DNA of 64,000 nt, taken from the NCBI GenBank assembly GCA_938082635.1, contig CALLLI010000224.1:1-64000 (forward strand). The letters are read 5' to 3'. How positions within the stretch are numbered: the stretch's first letter is position 1; each line of letters starts with the position of its first letter. This document shows positions 9,926 through 19,400 of this stretch, piece after piece. The DNA comes from an uncultured Verrucomicrobiales bacterium. GTDB taxonomy: Bacteria > Verrucomicrobiota > Verrucomicrobiia > Verrucomicrobiales > DEV007. The notes beneath the pieces are model-generated. The model had not been told where the DNA came from, made no database searches, and saw only the letters and a program-made list of their open reading frames with translations. The position numbers and the translations under genes were made by a program.

Positions 9926-10826
9926 ACACGACTTGTGTGTAGCGGATGAACTCATCGTAGCGGGCTTTGATCTTCGCATCATCGAGCTCGTGAAGCATCT
10001 TGGTAGAGAAGGCTTCGCAAACGAAGCTGGCCATGACCGTTCCTTGGACCACGCCCTGACAGAGATCCTTAAAGGTAACTTCACCCTCGCTCTTCGCCAG
10101 GTAACCTGCGAGAGCTCCGGCAAAGGTATCGCCTGCACCAGTGGGGTCGAGGACCTCGTGAAGAGGAAAGGCACCACAGGTGAAGAAGTGATCCTTGGCA
10201 AAGAGCATGGAGCCGTGTTCGCCCTTCTTAATCACCACATACTTGGAACCCATTTCGAGGAGACGATTCCCGGCCGTGATCAGGTTGCTCGCCCCTGCCA
10301 ACTGCTTGGCTTCGCTGTCGTTGAGGATGAGGAGATCGATCTTCTCAATCAGCGCTTTGAGCGGCTCTAGCGTAACATTAATCCACAAATCCATCGTATC
10401 CGCGATGACGAACTCAGCCTGGCATTGCTCTAGAACTTCCATCTGCGTGACCGGGCTCATGTTAGCCAAGAGAACGATCTTACTTTTAGCCACCGTCTCA
10501 TCGAGCTTGGGATGGTAGTCTTCAATGACGTTCAACTGCACGTCGAGCGTCTCTCGCGTATTGAGATCATCAAAGTACTCGCCCGACCAATAGAAGGTCT
10601 TGCCATCCGAGTGCTCCACGCCGCTCATGTCCACACCGTGCTTCTTCAGCGTCTCGACATGTTCTGCGGGAAAGTCCTGCCCCACAATGCCTTGCAACAC
10701 AGTGGGAGCAAAGTAACTCGCGCTAATGGCTGCATAACAAGCCGATCCTCCGAGAAGGTTCTTGTGCGCAGTGGTGGGAGTTTTGATATCATCAATGGCA
10801 ATGGTGCCTGCTACGAGTACGGACAT
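9924..10826 (-). CDS. PfkB-family sugar/nucleoside kinase
   Basis: MSVLVAGTIAIDDIKTP...LLGGSACYAAISASYFAP...VLDPTGAGDTFAGALAGYLA (PfkB signature DPTGAGDTFAGA). Confidence 0.9.
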   Translation of the reverse strand: MSVLVAGTIAIDDIKTPTTAHKNLLGGSACYAAISASYFAPTVLQGIVGQDFPAEHVETLKKHGVDMSGVEHSDGKTFYWSGEYFDDLNTRETLDVQLNVIEDYHPKLDETVAKSKIVLLANMSPVTQMEVLEQCQAEFVIADTMDLWINVTLEPLKALIEKIDLLILNDSEAKQLAGASNLITAGNRLLEMGSKYVVIKKGEHGSMLFAKDHFFTCGAFPLHEVLDPTGAGDTFAGALAGYLAKSEGEVTFKDLCQGVVQGTVMASFVCEAFSTKMLHELDDAKIKARYDEFIRYTQVV

Positions 10827-10842
10827 GATCTTTTGAGTTTGG

Positions 10843-11469
10843 CTATTGAGTTAGAACAGATTGGCAAGCTGCGATGTAAGCAGCTTTGTCAGAGCTTTGA
10901 AGGATACCTGAAACGACCACCGCTCGCTGAGCGCCCTGTGCCGTGATCGTAGGAAGATTCTCTTGTTTCACACCGCCGATGCAGAAGATCGGCAGATCAA
11001 GGTCTTGGTGGACCTGAGCGATGTCCTCCAATCCAATCGGTGTGTACTCCGGCTTCGTGGGCGTGGCAAAGAGTGGCCCGAAGCCGATATAATCAACAGG
11101 CTCTTTGGCAGCCGCACGCGCTTGCTCCAAGCTATGCGTCGACTTTCCGACAATAGCTTGGTCTCCAACAACGGCTCTAGCCGCTGCCACCGAGTCATCG
11201 TCCTGCCCGACATGAACGCCATCGGCTTCCACCGCGAGAGCGATGTCGGCATGATCATTGATGATGAAGGGAACCTGCCCCAGCTTGGCAATCGGCTGGA
11301 TCTGGCAAGCCATGGCCGCGATGTCGTCTTTGGAGAAGCCCTTGGCACGAAGCTGGAGAATATCCACGCCGCCATCGACGAGTTCCTGCGCGACCGACGC
11401 CACTTGATCGCGCGTGACGTAGCCAAGATCTATGATCCCGTAGATGTGACAGTGATATAGATTCGCCAT
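10843..11469 (-). CDS. thiE: Thiamine phosphate synthase
   Basis: MANLYHCHIYGIIDLGYV...DILQLRAKGFSKDD...FIINDHADIALAVEADGVHVGQDD...VGKSTHSLEQA..DYIGFGPLFATPTK; ORF-track start trimmed to the internal ATG. Confidence 0.92.
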   Translation of the reverse strand: MANLYHCHIYGIIDLGYVTRDQVASVAQELVDGGVDILQLRAKGFSKDDIAAMACQIQPIAKLGQVPFIINDHADIALAVEADGVHVGQDDDSVAAARAVVGDQAIVGKSTHSLEQARAAAKEPVDYIGFGPLFATPTKPEYTPIGLEDIAQVHQDLDLPIFCIGGVKQENLPTITAQGAQRAVVVSGILQSSDKAAYIAACQSVLTQ

Positions 11470-11539
11470 TTGCCTGATCGTTGTAATGTAGCCCTGGCAT
11501 CCTGCCGGGGACGCGGGCTGGATGCCCCCCCCCGCTACA

Positions 11540-12898
11540 CTAATTAGCCGTCGTCTCCCGGGCCATGAACTTCTCGACCCAATCGATGTTGTACTGGCCA
11601 CTCTTGAAGTCGTGATCCTTCAAAATGGAATCCTGGAATGGGATCGTCGTCTTGATTCCTTGGATTAGGAACTCATTGAGAGCACGACGCATGCGAGAGA
11701 TTGCAATATCCCGAGTAGCTCCAGTCACGATGAGCTTGGCGATCATCGAATCGTAATAAGGCGGCACCTCATAGCCTGAGTAAACGTGCGTGTCCACCCG
11801 GACACCACGTCCGCCGGGAGCGTAGAACAGCTCGATCTTGCCTGGACTCGGCATGAAGTTATTGTAAGGATCTTCCGCATTGATGCGGCACTCAATCGCG
11901 TGATGACGCACGATCGCGTTCTTCACGTGATCAGAAAGCTCTTCACCGGCAGCGATACGGATCTGCTCCTTGATGAGGTCGCAACCGTAGATCTCCTCCG
12001 TGATGGGGTGCTCGACTTGGATCCGAGTGTTCATTTCCATGAAGTAGAACTCACCAGAATCGTCTAGCAAATACTCTATCGTGCCACAGTTCTCGTAGCC
12101 GATCTCTTTCGTCAATTTGACAGAAGCCTCGCCCATGCGCTGACGCAGCTCATCGGTCAGCTTGGGAGAAGGACACTCTTCGATGATCTTCTGATGCCGA
12201 CGTTGGAGCGAGCAGTCGCGTTCTCCCAAATGCACGACGTTCCCATGACTATCAGCCACCACCTGAAACTCGATGTGGTGAGGATTCATGATGAGCTTCT
12301 CCATGTAAACCTCCCCATTGCCAAAGGCTTTGAGGGCTTCATTGGAGGCGGCTTGAAAGGCGCCACTAAGCGCAGCTTCATTCAAGGCCGGGCGCATGCC
12401 TTTGCCACCGCCACCGGCCGAGGCTTTGATCATGACAGGGTAGCCAAGCTTCGCCGCAACCTTAAGTGCTTCTTTCTCATCGGAGATGACACCGGCGCTG
12501 CCTGGCGTACAAGGCACGCCTAACCGGGTCGCGGTGGCACGCGCTTGATTCTTATCGCCCATCATCTCAATGATGCGGGCCGATGGACCGATGAACTTGA
12601 TCTTACAGCTCTCGCAGATGTCCGCGAACTGCGCGTTCTCTGACAGAAAGCCATAGCCAGGATGAATGGCGTCTACATTCGCAATCTCTGCCGCGCTGAT
12701 AATGCGATCCGGCAAGAGATAACTCTGCGAACTTGCCGCAGGCCCGATACAAATGGCTTCGTCCGCCAATTGTACGTGCATGGAATCCACATCCGCCTCG
12801 GAGTAAACCGCGACCGTACGAATATCCAACTCTTTGCACGCGCGGATGACACGCAACGCGATTTCGCCTCGGTTGGCGACGAGAACCTTTTGAAACAT
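11540..12898 (-). CDS. accC: Acetyl-CoA carboxylase biotin carboxylase subunit
   Basis: [36 protein letters not shown]...[12 protein letters not shown]...[18 protein letters not shown]. Confidence 0.97.
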   Translation of the reverse strand: MFQKVLVANRGEIALRVIRACKELDIRTVAVYSEADVDSMHVQLADEAICIGPAASSQSYLLPDRIISAAEIANVDAIHPGYGFLSENAQFADICESCKIKFIGPSARIIEMMGDKNQARATATRLGVPCTPGSAGVISDEKEALKVAAKLGYPVMIKASAGGGGKGMRPALNEAALSGAFQAASNEALKAFGNGEVYMEKLIMNPHHIEFQVVADSHGNVVHLGERDCSLQRRHQKIIEECPSPKLTDELRQRMGEASVKLTKEIGYENCGTIEYLLDDSGEFYFMEMNTRIQVEHPITEEIYGCDLIKEQIRIAAGEELSDHVKNAIVRHHAIECRINAEDPYNNFMPSPGKIELFYAPGGRGVRVDTHVYSGYEVPPYYDSMIAKLIVTGATRDIAISRMRRALNEFLIQGIKTTIPFQDSILKDHDFKSGQYNIDWVEKFMARETTAN

Positions 12899-12919
12899 GC
12901 TAGTTCAGAATGATGTTTA

Positions 12920-13402
12920 TCAATCGCTGCTAACCAAGAAGAGTGGCTGCCCGTACTGGACCGGCATGCCATCCTCAACCAAGCACTTCGTCACCTTCCC
13001 TTTGATCTCAGCCTTGATCTCATTCATCACCTTCATGGCTTCGATAATGCAGACCACACTCTCATCGGAGACGTCATCGCCGACATTCGCAAAGACACCT
13101 GCCTCAGGAGACGCCGCCCGGTAAAAGGTGCCCACCATGGGACTGGCAATCTCTTTCTCGTTCGCGGCCAAGGCTGGAGGCACACTGCCATCTTGCAGTG
13201 CCGCAGAGGCAAGCGGAGCTGGCGCGGAAGCCGCAATCATTTGAGGCGCAGAAGCTTGTTGCATTCGGATCAGAGATTGGATCTCATCCGCATCCATCCC
13301 CTTCTTGAGCTTGAGATTGATACCCTCCCGCTCAAGATGAAAGAGCGACAAGTCGTACTCGTCCATCAACTCCACTATTTGGCGAATCTCTTCGAATTCC
13401 AC
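12920..13402 (-). CDS. accB: Biotin carboxyl carrier protein
   Basis: Adjacent to accC; SPMVGTFYRAASPEA...VVCIIEAMKVMNEIKAEIKG biotinyl motif EAMKV/M. Confidence 0.96.
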   Translation of the reverse strand: MEFEEIRQIVELMDEYDLSLFHLEREGINLKLKKGMDADEIQSLIRMQQASAPQMIAASAPAPLASAALQDGSVPPALAANEKEIASPMVGTFYRAASPEAGVFANVGDDVSDESVVCIIEAMKVMNEIKAEIKGKVTKCLVEDGMPVQYGQPLFLVSSD

Positions 13403-13463
13403 GCGTTTAAAGTAACTTAGGTTTGGGCTAGGGTGCTTGGGTGAAAGGCGATCTAAGAGCGGC

Positions 13464-13829
13464 TCAAACGCGACGGGCGTCCTCGCCTTCTTTGATCAGT
13501 TCCCAGAAGACCTTGGACTGGCTAACAGCCTCGTCCTCTGCGAGCGGAAGTTTGCTGCGATAGAGAAAGTCTTGCAAGGTGTTTTTATGGAGCACTCGGT
13601 GGACGACCACACAGCCCTCGGCCACCTCGAAATAGAGCCGCAAATCCTTCGCACGATAGCGGTAAAGCTTCTCCCCATTCCGCTCGATCACCCCGTAAGC
13701 GTCCGAACTCTCTATGGATTCTAGATCCTTCGGATCTACCTGAAATTCATCCAAGACTTCCAACTGCCCCATCGTGGGCAGTTGGGACATCTCAGCAGCG
13801 CTAATTTCATTGAAGACGACCTGGAACAC
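13464..13829 (-). CDS. RelE/ParE-fold-like hypothetical protein
   Basis: LYRYRAKDLRLYFEVAEGCVVVHRVLHKNTLQDFLYRSKLP resembles the RelE-type core (R-x-YFEV...VVHRVLHK). Confidence 0.55.
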   Translation of the reverse strand: MFQVVFNEISAAEMSQLPTMGQLEVLDEFQVDPKDLESIESSDAYGVIERNGEKLYRYRAKDLRLYFEVAEGCVVVHRVLHKNTLQDFLYRSKLPLAEDEAVSQSKVFWELIKEGEDARRV

Positions 13830-13904
13830 GAGCCCACTATGCCGAAGGCTCCCCTCGCGCGCTACAAGAAACCAACACTCATCGTCTAGGATGTCGTTTG
13901 CAGC

Positions 13905-14906
13905 CTACTCCACCGCCACCGTGAGCCGCAGAAACTGAACCCCATTGACCGGCAACGTGATCTTCGCGGAATCCAGCCCTTCTCCAGGCGTAATGACCCA
14001 ATCCTTGGCCGGAACGTCTACAGTCGACCAGGTGATGCAATCGTCAGAGCCCTCAAGACTAGCGATCACGCCCTCGCGATTCTGGCCCATTGTGTAGCTG
14101 ACCGACACTTGAGTTTCATCGACTCGAGCAATGCTCAACGGCTGTAGATCTGTAGCCAGAGGTGGCCTATCCAGGTAGAACTCAACGCCGTTGGACAGAC
14201 CATCTCCATCGGCATCACCAGAAACGGAGGTGTCAGCAGGGAGGCCGTTATCGTTGAGCCAAACCGAGAACGTTAGTCCACCAGGACCACCACCATCGCC
14301 CGGCATGATGGAATTGATATGCCCGAGCACTTCGTCCTTCACACCAGAACCGTAGGACTGACTGAAGTAAAGAAGTTTCCAAGGATCATGGGACGCCGAG
14401 TCGGTAACCCCGTTCAAGATCAAGAACGCGCGCCGCTGAGCGGAACTCCGAGGGACACGCGAAGAAGGTAGACCGGTGTAGTAAGAGAACCCCTCGCGCA
14501 CCTGGTCCCGCTGATTCCCCTCAAGAACACAATCGACACCGCCTTGATCAAATCCATTCGTATCGACGAAGTCTCTGATCGTGCCATCAAATCCGTCCGG
14601 CTCGATGCTCAGGAGAAGGCTCACGACTTCGACACCGTTCGCATTGACACCATTCAGAGGTTTTAAAATATCGCGGCCAAACTGGCTGCCTTGGACTCCT
14701 CAAGCGCCTCACCACGGTGTGTAGTAATTGACGACCACAACCTTCCCTTCAAAATCCGAGAGAGACTTGTTAGTAAGTGAGTTGCCATCGAACAACGCAA
14801 ACGGCGTGACGTCAGAGGAGGTGCCCACGCCAAGTTGGGCTTGAGAAGAATGAAACGCCACCAAAGAACAGACAGCGGCAATGAAAGTGAGGGGCAAAGA
14901 CTTCAT
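13905..14906 (-). CDS. Thioredoxin/redoxin-fold protein with candidate UxxU (two in-frame UGAs at the CxxC positions) and a verrucomicrobial C-terminal domain; candidate selenoprotein
   Basis: ORF 14709..14906 (ends ..VVVVNYYTPW*) and ORF 13905..14624 share a frame. The joining sequence has only two stops, both TGA (14709-14711 and 14700-14702): NYYTPW-U-GA-U-GVQGSQFGRDILKPLNGVNANGVEVVSLLLSIEPDGFDG... Signal peptide MKSLPLTFIAAVCSLVAFHSSQA. Confidence 0.85.
14673..14689 (-). promoter_or_regulatory. Candidate bacterial SECIS hairpin: GCAGCCA-GUU-UGGCCGC
   Basis: 7-position stem with one A-C mismatch; loop GUU begins 17 nt after the second UGA and 26 nt after the first. Confidence 0.5.
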
Positions 14907-14924
14907 AGATTCGTTCGGGGTTGT

Positions 14925-16073
14925 CTAGAAAGTATGCGTGTAAGTGAGCTGCACAAGTCCCCAACGACGATCATTGTAGAGATTCTCCAGGAAGATATTG
15001 TCCTCAGCCAGCGGGTCATATTCCGTTTGGTAATAACCGGCATACAGATTCACGGCATTGTGAACGCCCTGCCAACGTATGCCCGCACCAAGCTCGACCG
15101 ACTTCAAAGAAGGTGCTGAACTCGTAAAGCCGCCGAGCGAATTCTCAATCTCGCCAGTGTCTTCATAATAGCGCCCATTCAATCGGAAAAACCAATTGTC
15201 CGCGAAACGATACTCTAGAGAGCTACCAAAGTAGTAGGCATCAAAGTTAGGTTGCTCAAGCGCTCCACCTGCATTCAAGCGAAGAAACCAATCATCTGCC
15301 AGCGCGATGTTCCAAGCCGTTTGACCTGACCAGCGCTTCGCTCGGCTCGTGGTATCAGTGAACTGAAAGGTGTTCTGAACAACCACCCGAGGAGAAAGCA
15401 CGTTCTCTGTCTGAAGCTGGAGAAACCTAGTGTACAAGTCAGGACGACTCCGTTCAAAGCCATTTTCACCAAACTCAGATGCAGGTGCGATGGTGTCTTT
15501 ACCGTACCCACCCGTGAGTCGAACCTTGGCCACCACGGGAACATACTCCCACTCTAATCCTAACGACAAGCTACTCCCTTTCGGCGCAGCCTCAATGTAG
15601 CCGGGCACTTCACCGAAGAGCTGACTGTAGTACTCATTAATCCACAACGAGCGATAATCCGTGTAGCCATCGTAGTAAGCCACTGATCCTAACAGATTCC
15701 AATTCGTCGCCAAACCCACCCGCGTATCGAGGGCGTACGCGTAGCTGTCTTCTGAAAGACTGGTTGGGGCACCGAAGACATTCGGCTCATAATCGACATC
15801 ATAAGAACTTCGCGTGATTGTCAGTCCGAGATCAATCGGTTCAGAAGTCAGGCGAGTACCGATCGAATACTCGTCTAAGAGAATCCCATCTGCCCACAGA
15901 ACAGATCCTTCCGCATCAAGACGGGTATTAAAAGACCACCCCCAGCCTTCATCGTCGACTTCAAATGAAGAATCATCCTCCTCGTAGTCAGTAAAGTCCG
16001 CGACCTCGCCAGAGAACGCATTGCTAACACACCAAAGGATAGCCAGGAAACCTACAGAGACACGTCGCATCAT
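14925..16073 (-). CDS. DUF3570-like outer-membrane beta-barrel protein
   Basis: Signal peptide; WGWSFNTRLDAEGSVLWADGILLDEYSIGTRLTSEPIDLGLTI...; alternating beta pattern to C-terminal ..RWGLVQLTYTHTF. Gene order with a DUF4266-like ORF supports DUF3570. Confidence 0.7.
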   Translation of the reverse strand: MMRRVSVGFLAILWCVSNAFSGEVADFTDYEEDDSSFEVDDEGWGWSFNTRLDAEGSVLWADGILLDEYSIGTRLTSEPIDLGLTITRSSYDVDYEPNVFGAPTSLSEDSYAYALDTRVGLATNWNLLGSVAYYDGYTDYRSLWINEYYSQLFGEVPGYIEAAPKGSSLSLGLEWEYVPVVAKVRLTGGYGKDTIAPASEFGENGFERSRPDLYTRFLQLQTENVLSPRVVVQNTFQFTDTTSRAKRWSGQTAWNIALADDWFLRLNAGGALEQPNFDAYYFGSSLEYRFADNWFFRLNGRYYEDTGEIENSLGGFTSSAPSLKSVELGAGIRWQGVHNAVNLYAGYYQTEYDPLAEDNIFLENLYNDRRWGLVQLTYTHTF

Positions 16074-16084
16074 GATTGGGTCGA

Positions 16085-16306
16085 TTAATGACAGGAACTA
16101 CAACCACCACCCGCAGCGCCACCGGAACCCGCGCGACCCGTTTCAATCTGACTCGTCAGGCCACAATCAAACCGATGCGCCCCCGTGCCATCAAAGAGCA
16201 TGCAAGGCTGGGAAATATACTGACGCTTGCTCAAGGGCAGCGTTTCACAGCTAACGAGAAAGAGAGCGACTGCGCCCAGCGCCACACAAGTGAGTTTCGT
16301 AAACAT
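16085..16306 (-). CDS. DUF4266-like small lipoprotein with Gly/Cys-rich C-terminus
   Basis: MFTKLTCVALGAVALFLVSCETLPLSKRQYISQPCMLFDGTGAHRFDCGLTSQIETGRAGSGGAAGGGCSSCH; lipobox LVSC; GGGCxxC tail. Confidence 0.7.
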   Translation of the reverse strand: MFTKLTCVALGAVALFLVSCETLPLSKRQYISQPCMLFDGTGAHRFDCGLTSQIETGRAGSGGAAGGGCSSCH

Positions 16307-16449
16307 AGTTGGGAATATTGAGGTTCCAGAGACAGACAACTGAGCACAGGATTCTATTCCCAGCAATCGGTTCCCGGCAGGGGGCTGTGTGCCTTGACAC
16401 CTGTGAGGATCTGTCAGAGACTGTAGGGCTATTCACTTAACGTTTTAAC

Positions 16450-19400
16450 ATGTCGCTTGGATCCATTCACTATCTCGCCTATTTGAGTCTCCTGATTGCC
16501 ACTGTTCCAGCATTGCTGGCCAGCCCGGTCATCAATGAGTTCATGTTTCATGCCCCAGGAAATCCTGCAGATGACACTCGCGAGGAATGGATTGAACTCT
16601 ACAACACTTCGAAGACTTCGATTAATGTGAGCGGCTGGCGATTCACCAAGGGGATTGATTTCGCCATCCCCGAGGGCACGCAGCTACCTGCAAATGGCTT
16701 CCTCATCGTCGCAGCTGATACAGCGACGTTTCACACAGCGCATCCAGACATTAACACCGACGTCATCGGCAACTGGAGCGGCCGTTTGAGTAATGACAGT
16801 GAAACCATCACGCTCACAAACGCGAATGGCAATCCCGTCGATCAGTTAGACTATGCCACCCAAGGTGACTGGGGACTACGAACGCAGTCTGCACCAGAAA
16901 AGGAGATCACCGGATGGATCTGGGAAAACAAAGCGGACGGCGACGGCCACAGCCTTGAGAAACGCCAGCCCCTTGTCAGACTCTCCAGCGGGATGGCTTG
17001 GGCACCTAGCACTGAAGCAGGCGGCACTCCAGGAGCGACCAATAGCACCTTCACCGAGAACCTCGCTCCGGTAATACAGGATGTCGAGCATGAACCTATC
17101 ATTCCAAAATCTTCTGACACCATCACCATCACCGCTCAGGTCACGGATGATGCCGATCCCAGCCCCGAGGTGTCCTTATTCTATCGGATAGATGGAGACC
17201 AGCCATGGCAACGGCAAGCCATGCTCGATAACAACTCCACCCACAAGACTACCATTGGCCCATTTTCGAATAAGGCGATCATTGAATACTACATCGAAGC
17301 TCAAGACGCTGAGGAACCGAAGCATTCCTGGCCCCGACGATCAAAGAAGCCAGGAGGAGGGATCAATATCTTTGACGTCGATGAGCTAGAGCAGTTCAAC
17401 AATGCTCTTGTCCAGGTAGATGACGCTTACCACCTCAACTCATGGGAACCAGGCAGCCCTCCTCGCTACCGCATCATCATGACCGCCGAACAGCGGGACC
17501 TCCTAAAAAAAGCTCAAGATTTGAGCTCAAGATCTGTTCCCATCAACGTGGCTTTTCACGCTACATTTGTCAGCGAAGACGGCACTGGGGTGAAAGCGCG
17601 CCACAATGTAGCAGTACGTGACCGTGGCTTCTCCAGCCGATCCGGCACCCCTGTGAACTACCATGTCGCTTTCCCCAGCGGAGATCGCTGGAATGAGAGC
17701 AAGTCGATCCAACTCAACTCGCGCTTTCCTTTCAGCCAAGCTCTCGGAGCCGCCATGTTTCAGCTCGCCGGTCTCAGTACGACTGAAGCTGTCCCCGTGG
17801 ACGTCTTCGTGAATGGGGTCAGTACGGCAGACACTGGCGCGATTGGCTATAGCCGCTATGTCAGAGCTGAACCTGTCAACGGAGACTGGATGAAGCGGCT
17901 CCTTCCAAACGACCCAAATGGCAATCTCTACCGTATCGATGACCATGCCGCTATAGGAACCGGGCAGTTCGACTACGCTGGAGAGGACGCTGCCCCCTAT
18001 GATGTCACTTATCTTAAGAAGACCAATGAAGCGCTGCACGACTACAGCGACATCGTTAGGCTAACAAAAGTTTTAAACCAAGCAGCACCCAAAACCTTCC
18101 GCCAGGAAGTCGACCAAGTGGTCAATGTGAGACAATGGCTCCGCTACCTGGCCACCAATGCGCTCATTGCCAATCAAGAAGGTGGCCTCGCAACGGGACG
18201 GGCCGATGACTTTGCCATCTACAGCGGCGTTGAGGACCCACGCTTCATCCTCCTGCCGCATGACCTTGATACCGTCATGAGCATCGGGGAGCGCGACTTC
18301 AACTCAACCCGGTTAGACATCTTCGTATATCGGCGCCTGCGGGGAATGCAGAAGCTTCTCTCAGACGACACTCAGACGATTCGAGAGTATTACCAAGTGT
18401 ACCTGGAGATGCTCGACGATTGGTTCAACTCGGAAACGATCGATCCTGTGATCGATCAGATCTTCGAAGGCTGGGTGCCTAATGACAAGATCACCAAAGC
18501 CAAGAGCTTCGTCGTCGAGCGGAGCGACTACGTTCTCAGCCAAATTCCTCAGGAGAATGTGACGATTCCACGGCCAGAGACACTCGAAAGGATCAATGGT
18601 CGCATACAGAGCACTACCGGAAACATAAGTTTCGAAGGCCGCTTTCACGTTGGCGACGTCGGCTCAATCATGATCGGTGGCGTTGAGGCCTCTCTGTCCT
18701 ACGGTGAACGCACTAACCTTCTAACAAGCGGACAATGGTCTTGGGACTCGGCCGCTTCGATCCTGTCACCTGGGGTAAATGTGCTAGCCGTCCAGTATTA
18801 CTCGGAGCCGGGCGGCCAAGGTGAAATCGTGCACACAAACACCTTCGAAGTCTTCTACCGCCAGCCTGTCACTCAGGTGTCCGCTGACTCCTACGGAGAC
18901 GCCGATGCCGACAACGTCATTCACTGGACCAAAGACGAGAGCCCTTTCCATCTCGTCAGCGACGTCACCATCCCTGCTCGCACTCAGCTGCGCATCGAAC
19001 CAGGCGTCCAAGTCTACTTAGAATCGAAGGTACGTTTGACCGTAGAAGGAACCCTACAAGTCCTCGGTGAGCCTAACCAGCGCGTCCGCTTCGGCCCTCA
19101 TCCCCAAGCGGACGATGAAGATGATCCATTGCTCCCGGGGCAACAGTTCGGCGCGCCCAAATGGGGCGGCATTCGACTCACAGACTCGCTATCCCCAGAA
19201 AACAAGATCCTCTATACGGACTTCATCAATGCTCAACCTACCGATAACAAAGGAAGCATCGGCATCATCCGCTCAGAGTGCTTTATTGATCACTGCACCT
19301 TCAGCGGCACACACTACCGCATGGTCTATGGCCGCAACTGCTCACTTACCGTGCAGTACTGCACCTTCCCTGACATGTTTGCCGAGGATGAGAATCCAGT

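Noticed and set aside
9891-10370. Plus-strand ORF opposite the PfkB kinase
   Set aside because: Antisense to a well-supported conserved gene.
13905-14906. Calling the redoxin a simple pseudogene
   Set aside because: Both stops are TGA at exactly the CxxC positions, no frameshift, the long downstream frame is intact and a SECIS-like hairpin is present. Pseudogene remains the fallback if no Sec machinery exists.
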